From Leptolyngbya sp. (GTDB lineage Bacteria > Cyanobacteriota > Cyanobacteriia > Phormidesmidales > Phormidesmidaceae), in the NCBI GenBank assembly GCA_003249105.1, contig QBLT01000020.1, positions 1-32,099 of the forward strand: a stretch of 32,099 nucleotides of DNA, given 5' to 3'. Numbering within the stretch: position 1 is the first letter of the stretch; each line of letters starts with the position of its first letter. The position numbers and the translations under genes are program-made. The notes under the pieces were generated by a model. The model saw only the letters and a list, made by a program, of their open reading frames with translations, was not told the DNA's origin and ran no database searches. This document shows, one piece after another, positions 7,154-14,525 of the stretch.

Positions 7154-8608
7154 TCACGGCCCCACCTGAAATTCGGGATAAGCTTCCATGGCATGTTCGC
7201 CCAGGTCAAGGCCCTGAATTTCTTCGGCCTCAGACACGCGAATACCCACCGTGACCCGCAGCGCCAGCCAGCACACCAGGCTAAAGGCCACGGTAAACGC
7301 CCCCACGACCGCAATGCCCAACAGCTGCAGCAGCAGCTGCTGAATGCCGCCTCCCATAAACAACCCAGCTAGGGGGCCAGATGTTCCGTCGTACCAAGAA
7401 TAGACGCCCGGAGTAGCGCTAAACAGCCCCAGAGCCAGAGTGCCCCAGACGCCACATACCAGGTGCACCGAAACAGCTCCCACCGGGTCATCAATTTTGA
7501 GAGCGTCGAGCAGAGTGACGGAAAAAACTACGATTACCCCGCCGACCAGGCCAATGAGCGCTGCGCTGCCTAAGTTAACGTAGGCACAGGAGGCCGTCAC
7601 CGATACCAATCCTGCCAGCACCCCATTGATAATCATTGACAGGTCGGGCTTGCTCAGGTAAATCCAAGACGTTACCGTGGCGGCCAGCCCGCCGAGCGCG
7701 GCGGCAATGTTGGTGGTCACCACAATATGGCTAATGGCAAAGGGGTCAGCGGCCATCACTGAGCCGGGGTTAAAGCCAAACCAGCCCAGCCACAAAATTA
7801 GGCAGCCCAACGCTGAAATGCTCAGATTATGCCCCGGCATAGCCACCGGACGCGCCTGAAAGCGCCCCCGCCGTGGCCCCAGCACAATCGCCCCAATCAA
7901 CGCCGACCAACCGCCAACAGAATGCACCACGGTAGAGCCAGCAAAGTCGTAAAAGCCCAGGTTAGACAGCATGCCGCCGCCCCACACCCAGTGACCCGTG
8001 ATCGGGTACAACAGCCCCACTAGCAGCAGGCTAAAAATAAAAAAGGCCAAGAACTTGATGCGCTCGGCTACGGCCCCAGAGACAATGGTGGCCGCCGTCC
8101 CGGCAAAGGCTAGCTGAAAGAAAAATTTGGCATCCAACGGCACCCCGGCCCAGCTCAAAGCGCTATAGGTGCCCTGGTAAGCGTCGCCAATGGCGGGGCT
8201 GTTGTCGGCCCCTTGCAGCAAAAAACCAGACGCGCCAAATAGGGGGTTGCCGTCACCAAACATGAGGCCAAAGCCCACCACCCAAAAGGCCAGGGTCGAG
8301 AGGCCAAACACAATCAGGTTTTTGGCCAGCAGGTTGACGGCGTTTTTGCTGCGGCAAAAGCCGGTTTCGAGCATGCAAAACCCGGCATTCATAAAGAACA
8401 CCAGAAACCCGGCCACCAGTACCCACACTGTATCCAATGCCACCTGAAGATCGGCGGTGCTAACGCTTTGGGCCAGGGCAGCGGGGCAGAAGATAGCCAA
8501 ACTACCCAGGGTTACCCAGGGCACATAACGCCATCGCCCCCCCGGCTTTCCTAAAGGATGCACAGATTGCTTCGAGGCTCTGTCTGATTGCTGCAACATA
8601 ACGACCAC
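7154..8608 (-). CDS. amt: Ammonium transporter (Amt family)
   Basis: An integral inner-membrane ammonium channel/transporter of 484 residues. After an N-terminal signal-like segment ([17 protein letters not shown]) come the Amt landmarks. These include [19 protein letters not shown] in the first core helices, GAVAERIKF, the [20 protein letters not shown] block with a pore His, and the FNPGS and [15 protein letters not shown] region with the second pore His. The cytosolic tail ends [18 protein letters not shown], typical of cyanobacterial Amt and the site where the PII protein GlnK/GlnB acts in the family. The first codon could be GTG 8608 or ATG 8599; the difference is three residues. An exact GTA-N8-TAC sequence at 8740-8753, 132 bp upstream, fits control by NtcA. 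It converges with the gvpL/F-like gene. Confidence 0.96.
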   Translation of the reverse strand: MVVMLQQSDRASKQSVHPLGKPGGRWRYVPWVTLGSLAIFCPAALAQSVSTADLQVALDTVWVLVAGFLVFFMNAGFCMLETGFCRSKNAVNLLAKNLIVFGLSTLAFWVVGFGLMFGDGNPLFGASGFLLQGADNSPAIGDAYQGTYSALSWAGVPLDAKFFFQLAFAGTAATIVSGAVAERIKFLAFFIFSLLLVGLLYPITGHWVWGGGMLSNLGFYDFAGSTVVHSVGGWSALIGAIVLGPRRGRFQARPVAMPGHNLSISALGCLILWLGWFGFNPGSVMAADPFAISHIVVTTNIAAALGGLAATVTSWIYLSKPDLSMIINGVLAGLVSVTASCAYVNLGSAALIGLVGGVIVVFSVTLLDALKIDDPVGAVSVHLVCGVWGTLALGLFSATPGVYSWYDGTSGPLAGLFMGGGIQQLLLQLLGIAVVGAFTVAFSLVCWLALRVTVGIRVSEAEEIQGLDLGEHAMEAYPEFQVGP

Positions 8609-8996
8609 ACCGCTCCAATGGACTCTTTACCTATAAGCCCATAGGTTGCCACGAATTACAGTTCATGGTGCAAGTTCTTATACTTCCTGCGGGCAGGTCG
8701 TGGGGCGTGCCCTCATCCGCAGCGAGCATTAAGCAATGAGTAGTGCTATATACCCTCTTTACAAAGTTTCAGTGAAACCCCGTAGAAGAGCTAGATTTTT
8801 TTTTGGGGGGGGTAAAAATGACTGCAGTGCGGTTTTTGGTTTTGAAAAACTAAACCTTTGGGGCGTTCCCCTAAGTCAAGTTGATGGCAAGTAATCGATC
8901 AGAACTGATCAGCCATTCACGCATCTACTGCTCACCGCACCTCAGAGAGAGATCTACCACCATTCATGATTCACCTTTTTTAGGACTATCAAGCTA
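8609..8996. other. 388-bp divergent control region (amt / PTPA-CTERM gene)
   Basis: No gene seen. It holds promoters for amt (left) and the PTPA-CTERM gene (right), a candidate NtcA site at 8740-8753, and a T9G8 homopolymer pair at 8796-8812. A small hairpin GTTTTT/AAAAAC follows at about 8831-8850. The right half is AT-rich, ending in a T-rich stretch just before the ATG at 8997. Confidence 0.6.
8740..8753 (-). promoter_or_regulatory. Candidate NtcA binding site for amt
   Basis: GTA-GTGCTATA-TAC matches the NtcA consensus GTA-N8-TAC exactly. NtcA is the cyanobacterial nitrogen regulator and amt genes are typical targets. The site is palindromic, so orientation is inferred from the neighbour. 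A convincing -10 (TAN3T) at the usual 20-24 base spacing is not visible in either direction, which weakens the call. Confidence 0.4.
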
Positions 8997-9677
8997 ATGT
9001 TAACTTCAACGGTTACGAAAGCCCCTCTCACGGCTGCAATGGGAGCTGCGATCGCCACCCTTGGCATACTTACTGCCCCTGCTGCCCAAGCCGCCATCAT
9101 CAGCGGCCAAGTCAGCGGCACCTGGAATAGTTATGTCGAAGGCGGCTTTTTTAATATAAGCGATGCCTTTACCGCCGACTACACCTACGACAGCAACAGC
9201 ATTACGACCTACGATTCCAGTAATGCCAATTATAGTCGCTACTTGTACAGCGTTGCTCCACTGCTCAGTCTGGTGTTTAAGTCGGGGGCTATCACCGATG
9301 TCTTTCCTCTTGATATAGGCTCTATTGAGTGGTATGACGTTCAGGCAAATCCTGATACTGGTAGTAGTTATGCTCTAAAACAAATCAATATCACCGCTGA
9401 GTATTACGACGCTCTAGAGGGCCGGTTCTTCAGCGTCGCCAGCACTGGCCAGAATCCCGACGGCAGTCCGTTTTCTAGCTCCTTCGCCCGGGTTTCCCAG
9501 ATTGACGGCAGCTCCATTGAAACTTTATACTTTGGAGAAGCGTACTCTGGCGTATCGATCGCTGACACCACGGCGGTGCCTACCCCGGCCCTACTGCCTG
9601 GTTTAATTGGCATGGGTGTTGCTGCACTGCGCAAGCGCAAAGGAGAGGCTCTAGCCGAGGCCTCTGAACAAGCCTAG
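8997..9677 (+). CDS. PTPA-CTERM exported protein
   Basis: A 226-residue exported protein. Residues 1-32 are a signal peptide ending AAQA. The mature domain (33-190) is rich in Ser, Thr, Tyr and Asn (SGTWNSYVEGGFFNISDAF and similar) and looks beta-rich. The C-terminus has VPTPALLPGLIGMGVAALRKRKGEA: a PTPA motif, a short hydrophobic helix and a basic cluster. This is the tripartite PEP-CTERM-type sorting signal in its cyanobacterial PTPA form, which an exosortase is expected to process. No exosortase gene is in the window. The function of the mature domain is unknown; surface or extracellular matrix location is inferred. It is expressed divergently from amt and ends at a strong terminator shared with the Uma2 gene. 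Confidence 0.85.
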   Translation: MLTSTVTKAPLTAAMGAAIATLGILTAPAAQAAIISGQVSGTWNSYVEGGFFNISDAFTADYTYDSNSITTYDSSNANYSRYLYSVAPLLSLVFKSGAITDVFPLDIGSIEWYDVQANPDTGSSYALKQINITAEYYDALEGRFFSVASTGQNPDGSPFSSSFARVSQIDGSSIETLYFGEAYSGVSIADTTAVPTPALLPGLIGMGVAALRKRKGEALAEASEQA

Positions 9678-9709
9678 CCCATAGCTGGTTTAGTCTAAAG
9701 GTTACACAT

Positions 9710-9747
9710 CCAGCGGCTATACCTGCCTTTGCGGGTATAGCCGCTGG
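9710..9747. terminator. Bidirectional terminator
   Basis: A 17-bp stem (9710-9726 with 9731-9747, one G/T-type mismatch) around the loop CTTT. It sits exactly between the stops of two convergent genes (9677 and 9755) and can end both transcripts. Confidence 0.85.
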
Positions 9748-9754
9748 TGGCAAT

Positions 9755-10318
9755 TTAGCCCTTGGGACACAACACCTTAGCCACGGTCAAGCTCAACTCT
9801 GCAAACTGGGGCGACGGCAACAACGCCTCTCCCTGTAGCGCCTGAGCTTCATACAGCCCGTCTACCAGGGTAAGCACCGTCACCTTGGCCTTAGCCGGGT
9901 CGACAATCCAATACTCTGACACCCCTCGGGCCGCATACTCAGAGCGCTTGTAGCGATAGTCTCGGTCTTCGTTACTTTTACCGGGCGAAACCACCTCCAC
10001 CACCAGCAAAGGCGCTGGCATGTCTTCAGTAATGGTGCTGCGGCCAGTGTCTTCTAACACAGCCGCCAAGTCTTCGCCCAACACCAGCAAGTCTGGAATG
10101 CGCACTCGTCCAGATACAACTATCTCAGTATCCATGCGTCGCAACCAGTGGAAGGGTACGGTTTGCAAGAACTGCTGCAACAAAAACAGTGAGATCAAAA
10201 CATTTCGCGGACTCTCTGGCGGCATCTGTACAACCTCCCCATCCACAAATTCGCAGCGGGCCTCTGGGCCTGTATCCAGGCTCAGAAAATCGGCCAGAGA
10301 GAGCTTCGTGGCAACCAT
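9755..10318 (-). CDS. Uma2-family (DUF820) putative endonuclease
   Basis: A 187-residue protein of the Uma2/DUF820 family, which is greatly expanded in cyanobacteria and has a PD-(D/E)XK nuclease-like fold. Visible motifs are CEFVDGEVVQMPP near residues 22-34, RIPDLLVLGED (the conserved PD) and PLLVVEVVSPG (the E-x-x-S/P motif). YRYKRSEYAARGVSEYWIVDP, the most diagnostic block, follows. All the acidic positions expected of an active member seem present. The biological role of these proteins is not settled. ATG at 10318 is preferred to the TTG three bases upstream. The first 70 bp of this gene reappear as a fragment at 10986-11055, next to aspS, indicating rearrangement of the locus. Confidence 0.9.
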   Translation of the reverse strand: MVATKLSLADFLSLDTGPEARCEFVDGEVVQMPPESPRNVLISLFLLQQFLQTVPFHWLRRMDTEIVVSGRVRIPDLLVLGEDLAAVLEDTGRSTITEDMPAPLLVVEVVSPGKSNEDRDYRYKRSEYAARGVSEYWIVDPAKAKVTVLTLVDGLYEAQALQGEALLPSPQFAELSLTVAKVLCPKG

Positions 10319-10336
10319 CAATACCCCCAGGCAACC

Positions 10337-10358
10337 GTAGGGTGGGCACTGCCCACCA
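10337..10358. repeat. 22-bp REP-like palindrome, copy 1
   Basis: It begins GTAGGGT and contains GGTGGGCA-C-TGCCCACC (10341-10357), an 8-bp stem on a single base. An identical 22-base copy in the opposite orientation lies at 16146-16167. The palindrome sits inside a 76-base stretch separating the uma2 start from the aspS-like fragment; the second copy of this junction (near 11056-11064) has only 9 bases there. Confidence 0.7.
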
Positions 10359-10395
10359 ATGAAGAAGAATCAGCCTACAGCCAATTCCCTATCTC

Positions 10396-10500
10396 CAATT
10401 CTACTCGTCTGCCTCTGGCTCGTAGGTGGAGGCGATCGCCAGTTCCTTGAGCTGGGCCTCGTCCAGCCAGGGGCCAGGGTGAGCAGGCAGCGGGCCTGCT
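10396..10500 (-). pseudogene. Duplicated 3' end of aspS (fragment)
   Basis: Read on the minus strand, these 105 bases encode [20 protein letters not shown] followed by TAG, almost identical to the real AspRS C-terminus at 11070-11173 (last residues EPEANE). The upstream part has lost 4 bases relative to the real gene and is frameshifted. No other part of aspS is present here, so it is a vestige, not a gene. It forms one arm of the direct repeat that flanks parDE. Confidence 0.85.
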
Positions 10501-10518
10501 AGGTCGGATCTCCAAGCT

Positions 10519-10530
10519 ACGCTATAGCGT
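10519..10530. promoter_or_regulatory. 12-bp palindrome upstream of parD (possible operator)
   Basis: ACGCTATAGCGT is a perfect palindrome 111 bp before the parD start chosen here. ParD-type antitoxins repress their own promoter at palindromic sites, so it could be the operator. The assignment is by position only. Confidence 0.25.
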
Positions 10531-10641
10531 GGCCCGCGCCTTGGCATGCAGTAGATCAACCCCCGTAGAAGGGCAAAATAGAGACGCTAAACTATGGATA
10601 CCCTATCAAACACCCTTAACCCTCCTCGTAACAGCATCGTC

Positions 10642-10896
10642 ATGAACATCAGCCTTGGCCAAGCACAGCAAGAATTTATTCAAACCCAAGTCCAGGCTGG
10701 GGTTTATAACAATCCTGATGATCTCATCAATGAGGCGATCGCCCTCCTCGCTGCAAAACATCGTAAGCTCAGCGAACTAAAGCAAATGATTGCGATCGGG
10801 ACAGAGCAAATTCAGCGCGGAGAGGTAACTGACGGAGAAGTAGTCTTTGACCAATTGCAGGCGAAATACGGGTTTGCTCCTGAACCAACCTCATGA
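10642..10896 (+). CDS. parD: ParD-family antitoxin
   Basis: An 84-residue antitoxin of the ParD/CopG ribbon-helix-helix type. MNISLGQAQQEFIQTQVQAG opens the DNA-binding N-terminal domain, then YNNPDDLINEAIALL gives the second helix pair. The C-terminal half (KQMIAIGTEQIQRGEVTDGE) is the usual toxin-binding tail. The frame is open from ATG 10594 (16 extra residues), but MNISLG is where family members begin. Its stop overlaps the start of a parE-like frame in ATGA, the normal TA arrangement, yet that toxin is broken. The antitoxin therefore appears to survive without its partner here. It could still restrain a ParE elsewhere. Confidence 0.82.
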   Translation: MNISLGQAQQEFIQTQVQAGVYNNPDDLINEAIALLAAKHRKLSELKQMIAIGTEQIQRGEVTDGEVVFDQLQAKYGFAPEPTS

Positions 10897-10951
10897 AGAC
10901 CTATTCCTTCTCAGTGGGTATCGTGATTTAGAAGAACTTTTTGAAAGTTGA
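10893..10951 (+). pseudogene. parE: Broken parE toxin remnant
   Basis: ATG 10893 overlaps the parD stop (ATGA). Translation gives MKTYSFSVG and then runs into TAG after IVI. In another frame the sequence continues YRDLEELFES and stops at 10949-10951. MxxYxxSxx...RDLEEL is the N-terminus expected of ParE/RelE toxins, so a frameshift plus loss of everything after about residue 20 is the simplest reading. The truncation point is close to the start of the duplicated uma2 fragment at 10986. Confidence 0.6.
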
Positions 10952-10985
10952 GCATCTGTATCTGCTGCGGCAACTCGACTCACTC

Positions 10986-11055
10986 TTCGCAGCGGGTCTC
11001 TGAGCCTGCGTCCAGGCTCAGAAAATCGGCTAGAGAGAGCGTTGTGGCAACCATT
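10986..11055 (-). pseudogene. Duplicated 5' end of a uma2 gene (fragment)
   Basis: These 70 bases match the first codons of the Uma2 gene at 10250-10319 with roughly one mismatch in eight, including the ATGGTTGCCAC start region on the minus strand. Nothing further of that gene follows. Together with the adjacent real aspS 3' end it forms the second arm of the direct repeat around parDE. Confidence 0.8.
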
Positions 11056-11069
11056 GATGAACCGCAATT

Positions 11070-12863
11070 CTACTCGTTGGCCTCCGGCTCGTAGGTGGAG
11101 GCGATCGCCAGTTCCTTAAGCTGGGCTTCATCCACCCCAGAGGGAGCCTGGGTGAGCAGACAGCGAGCCTGCTGGGTTTTGGGGAAGGCGATCGCATCCC
11201 TAATCGACTCTTCACCGGCCAGCAACATGACGATGCGATCGAGCCCGTAGGCGATGCCGCCGTGGGGCGGGGTGCCGTACTCAAAGGCTTCGAGCAAAAA
11301 GCCAAACTTATCGCGGGCTTCCTCTTCGCTAAGGCCAATGGTTTCAAACACCTGGCTCTGCACTTCGGGCTGGTAGATGCGCAGGCTGCCGCCGCCGATT
11401 TCGTAGCCGTTGAGCACGATGTCGTAGGCGATCGCCCGAGCAGTCTTAAGGTCGTCAATATCCTCAGGGTTGGGCGCGGTGAAGGGGTGGTGCAGGGCTT
11501 CGAGGCGCTGCTGGTCGGCGTTCCACTCAAACATGGGGAAGTCGGTCACCCACAGCAGGTTGTAGGTGCCCTCGGGAATCAAGTTCATCTCGCGGGCGAT
11601 CGCCTGCCGCACCCGATCCAGCGTCGCATTGACAATATCCGTCGGCCCCGCCCCAAACAGCAGCAGCGTGCCCTCGGTGGCCCCGGTGCGGCGCAGCAGT
11701 TCTGCCATTTGATCGGCATTCAGGTTGTCTTTGATTGCGCCGATGGTGTCCACTTCGCCATTGGCCCGCACCCGCACGTAGGCCAGCCCCTTGGCCCCGG
11801 CCTCTGCCGCGATTTTGAACACATCGCCACCGGGCTTGATGCGCACGTTGGAGATTTGGTCGTTGCCGTTGGGGATGGGCAGCACCTTGACAATGCCGCC
11901 ATCGGCGATCGCGCCGGAGAAAACCTTAAAGCCGCAGTCCTTCACCAGGTCAGACACATCCACCAGCTCTAGGCCGTAGCGGGTGTCGGGCTTGTCGCTG
12001 CCGTAGCGATCCATCGCCTCGGCGTAGGTGAGCCGGGGGAAGGGTCGGGGGATTTCAACGCCTTTCACTTCCTTAAAAATCTGGGCCACCAAAGCTTCAT
12101 TCAGTGCCAGGATTTCGTCCTGGGTCATGAAGCTCATTTCCATGTCGAGCTGGGTGAACTCGGGCTGGCGATCGGCCCGCAGGTCTTCGTCGCGGAAGCA
12201 GCGGGCGATCTGGTAGTAGCGATCGACCCCCGACACCATCAGCAGTTGCTTAAAGAGCTGAGGCGACTGGGGCAGAGCGTAAAACTCGCCGGGGTTGACC
12301 CGCGAAGGCACCAGATAATCCCTAGCACCCTCTGGGGTGGAGCGGGTGAGAATGGGGGTTTCGACTTCGTAGAAGCCCTCCTGGTCTTCGAGAAAACGGC
12401 GAATGGCTTTGGTGACTTCGTGGCGAATGCGCAGGTTTTGGGCCATGCGCTCCCGCCGCAGATCCAAATAGCGATATTTCAGACGCAGGTCTTCGCGCAC
12501 GGTCTCAGAGTCGGCGGTGGAGACCTGAAACGGCAGCGGCTTGCGCACCGCGTTCAGCAGCTCGATGGTGTCGGCGAAGATCTCGACCTCCCCGGTGGGC
12601 AGCTTGGGGTTGATGGAACCCTCCTGGCGCTGGCTGACCCGGCCCTCAATTTTGACCACATACTCGTTGCGCAGCGGGTCGGCCTGGGGATAGGAGGCCG
12701 GGGTGCGCTCGGGGTCGCTGACGATTTGCACGACTCCGGTGCGATCGCGCAGATCAATAAAAATAACGCCCCCATGGTCGCGGCGGCGATCGACCCAGCC
12801 GAACAGGGTAACGGTGCTGCCAATGTCGCTGGCCCGCAGGGTGCCGCAGTAGTGGGTGCGCAT
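11070..12863 (-). CDS. aspS: Aspartyl-tRNA synthetase
   Basis: A class IIb aminoacyl-tRNA synthetase charging tRNA with aspartate in the cytosol. The 597 residues match the bacterial form. The N-terminal OB-fold anticodon domain (about 1-110) contains [20 protein letters not shown]. Motif 2 is [20 protein letters not shown] (near 218-237). The bacterial GAD insert covers about 290-420. Motif 3, GLDRIVMLL, is near 537-545 with its arginine present, and [13 protein letters not shown] follows. The start is ATG 12863. The last 100 bp of the gene are duplicated at 10396-10500, which suggests recombination or integration at the 3' end without harming the gene. A divergent HAD gene starts 103 bp away. 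Confidence 0.97.
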   Translation of the reverse strand: MRTHYCGTLRASDIGSTVTLFGWVDRRRDHGGVIFIDLRDRTGVVQIVSDPERTPASYPQADPLRNEYVVKIEGRVSQRQEGSINPKLPTGEVEIFADTIELLNAVRKPLPFQVSTADSETVREDLRLKYRYLDLRRERMAQNLRIRHEVTKAIRRFLEDQEGFYEVETPILTRSTPEGARDYLVPSRVNPGEFYALPQSPQLFKQLLMVSGVDRYYQIARCFRDEDLRADRQPEFTQLDMEMSFMTQDEILALNEALVAQIFKEVKGVEIPRPFPRLTYAEAMDRYGSDKPDTRYGLELVDVSDLVKDCGFKVFSGAIADGGIVKVLPIPNGNDQISNVRIKPGGDVFKIAAEAGAKGLAYVRVRANGEVDTIGAIKDNLNADQMAELLRRTGATEGTLLLFGAGPTDIVNATLDRVRQAIAREMNLIPEGTYNLLWVTDFPMFEWNADQQRLEALHHPFTAPNPEDIDDLKTARAIAYDIVLNGYEIGGGSLRIYQPEVQSQVFETIGLSEEEARDKFGFLLEAFEYGTPPHGGIAYGLDRIVMLLAGEESIRDAIAFPKTQQARCLLTQAPSGVDEAQLKELAIASTYEPEANE

Positions 12864-12966
12864 AGTGAACTGCTTATAGTTGAAATTTCAAAACCTTCCC
12901 ATTATCTAGGATAGTGGGTGAGCTTGAAAGCTATTTTTTTCGGCGAATTTCTAACGGAACTCTGTG

Positions 12967-13749
12967 ATGTCAGTGCTTGAGGATGAAGGAATGGTTGGGG
13001 TGCAGTGCGGGCAGCAGCAGATCGCTAATGTAGAGGCGATCGTCTTCGATAAAGACGGCACCCTGGCCAACTCCCACTATCTGTTGCAGCGCACGGCTCT
13101 GGCACGGGCAGCGGCCTGTGCAGCGGCAGCGGGGGCTGGGGATGACCTGACTCAAGCCCTTTTAGACTGTTTTGGCGTGTCAGCCCACGGCATTGACCCT
13201 GACGGGCTAATGGCGGCGGGCACCCGCGAGGCCAATAAACAAGGGGCGGTAACGGTGCTGGTGAAGGCGGGGCATTCCCTAGAGCAGGCTACGGAGTGGG
13301 TGGCAGACTGCTTTGCAGCGGTGAATGCAGCCCGCAACGGCAAGGCGGCCTATACCCCACCTTTTGAAGGCACGGCGGCCATGCTCAAGCGGCTGCACCA
13401 GAGTCCTCTCAAAATTGGCGTACTGTCGTCCGATAGCCCAGCCTATGTGGAGGAATTTTTGCGCTATTACGACCTTGTGCCCTGGGTAGATGGGTGGCAG
13501 GGGACAGGGGCGTCGGATCCGCCGAAGCCGGATCCGACGCTGTTGAAGGTATTGTGCGATCGCCTCCAGGTTTCGGTCGCACACACCCTAGTTGTCGGCG
13601 ATAGCTGGGCTGATCTAGCCTTGGCAGAACAGGCTAAAGCCGCAGGGTTTGTGTCGGTATCTGAGCCCTGGGGGCGATCGCCCGTTCCCGGTGCCACCCT
13701 AATCTTGAGCCAGTGGGATGATTTAGCTGTCGAGACTGAGTTCGGCTGA
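12967..13749 (+). CDS. HAD-superfamily phosphatase (Gph-like)
   Basis: A 260-residue HAD hydrolase. All four motifs are visible: I, VFDKDGTLANS with nucleophile Asp28 and acid Asp30; II, GVLSSDS; III, PPKPDP with the lysine; IV, VVGDSWADLALAEQAKAAG. An alpha-helical cap lies between motifs I and II (about residues 38-130). This is closest in pattern to phosphoglycolate phosphatases and related subfamily I enzymes, but substrate cannot be read from sequence. ATG 12967 is preferred over GTG 12964 immediately before it. The DUF1802 gene follows after 26 bp, so the two are probably an operon. A 12-bp perfect inverted repeat lies inside the coding sequence at motif III. Confidence 0.88.
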   Translation: MSVLEDEGMVGVQCGQQQIANVEAIVFDKDGTLANSHYLLQRTALARAAACAAAAGAGDDLTQALLDCFGVSAHGIDPDGLMAAGTREANKQGAVTVLVKAGHSLEQATEWVADCFAAVNAARNGKAAYTPPFEGTAAMLKRLHQSPLKIGVLSSDSPAYVEEFLRYYDLVPWVDGWQGTGASDPPKPDPTLLKVLCDRLQVSVAHTLVVGDSWADLALAEQAKAAGFVSVSEPWGRSPVPGATLILSQWDDLAVETEFG

Positions 13750-13775
13750 CCCGACAACAATGGAGAGTAAAGGCT

Positions 13776-14348
13776 ATGGTGTCGTGGGTTTTAAAGGAAT
13801 GGCAGGCTGCGGTTACGGCTCTGTTGCAGGGCGAAACCATTCTGCTGCTGCGCAAGGGCGGCATTCGCGAAGCCAAAGGGCAGTTTTCGCTGGCGGCCCG
13901 GCAGGTGCTGCTGCTGCCCACCGCAGAGCATCAAAAAGCGGCCCTGCTGAAGGATGCCTTTCAGCCTCTGATGGCTGGGGAAATCGCCCACGACGACCAG
14001 GTGCGGTTCGACGGGTGGGCGACCATTACCCACGCCCTGCCCCTCAGCGCAGAGGCAGAGGTGGCGGCCCTGCTGCCCTACCTGGTGTGGAATGAGCAAT
14101 TTGTTGCAGAGCGGCTCAACTGGCAACCCGATCGCCCCCTCTATGGGCTGTTGCTGCGGGCCTATCGGCTAGAGTCGCCGCTGATGCTGCCCCGCCATGC
14201 TGGGTACAACGGCTGCCGCTCTTGGGTTGAAATCGGCGAATCGGTGGCGGTGGAGAATAGCACCCCTGCCCTGGCTGAAGCTGATTACACCGACCAGGTC
14301 AACTCCATTTTGGCCACGCTGCCTTCGGTGATGCCGGTAGTCCCGTAG
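13776..14348 (+). CDS. DUF1802 family protein
   Basis: A 190-residue cytosolic protein. The start LKEWQAAVTALLQGETILLLRKGGIREAKGQF and the later FSLAARQVLLLPTAEHQK are the pattern I know for the DUF1802 family, found mostly in cyanobacteria and of unknown function. No catalytic motif is obvious. GGAGAG upstream of ATG 13776 provides a ribosome site. It is 26 bp behind the HAD gene and likely co-transcribed. Its TAG stop (14346-14348) is supplied by the terminal inverted repeat of a MITE-like element. The original C-terminus may therefore have been altered by insertion, and the last residues (LATLPSVMPVVP) could be non-native. Confidence 0.82.
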   Translation: MVSWVLKEWQAAVTALLQGETILLLRKGGIREAKGQFSLAARQVLLLPTAEHQKAALLKDAFQPLMAGEIAHDDQVRFDGWATITHALPLSAEAEVAALLPYLVWNEQFVAERLNWQPDRPLYGLLLRAYRLESPLMLPRHAGYNGCRSWVEIGESVAVENSTPALAEADYTDQVNSILATLPSVMPVVP

Positions 14349-14505
14349 GGTGCATTCGCGGTGCGATCGCCCCATGCTTTAACCCTTTCACCCCCGCTCG
14401 CCGCAATGCATCGTCGCGAGGAAACGAATGTATGGATTTTCGCAATGGGTGGGTGGTGCATTGCGTTGCGGGAGAGGGAGGTGCTGATCCGCGAATGCAC
14501 CCTAC
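14345..14505. mobile_element. 161-bp MITE-like element with 17-bp TIRs
   Basis: GTAGGGTGCATTCGCGG (14345-14361) has a perfect inverted copy at 14489-14505. Inside is a second inverted pair, CGCAATGCA (14402-14410) with TGCATTGCG (14457-14465), so the whole unit can fold into nested hairpins. It carries no gene. No target-site duplication was evident. It lies between DUF1802 and the TPR gene and overlaps the DUF1802 stop codon. Confidence 0.72.
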
Positions 14506-14525
14506 AGCTTGGCCAGCTAATCTGG

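Noticed and set aside
8644..8660. Second possible NtcA site (TGTA...CAAC on the minus strand)
   Set aside because: Right half departs at two positions from GTA-N8-TAC; the exact match at 8740-8753 is better.
11262..12914. Long plus-strand frames opposite aspS (11262-11972, 12246-12914)
   Set aside because: Antisense shadows of a certain aspS gene; no motif and no start signals.
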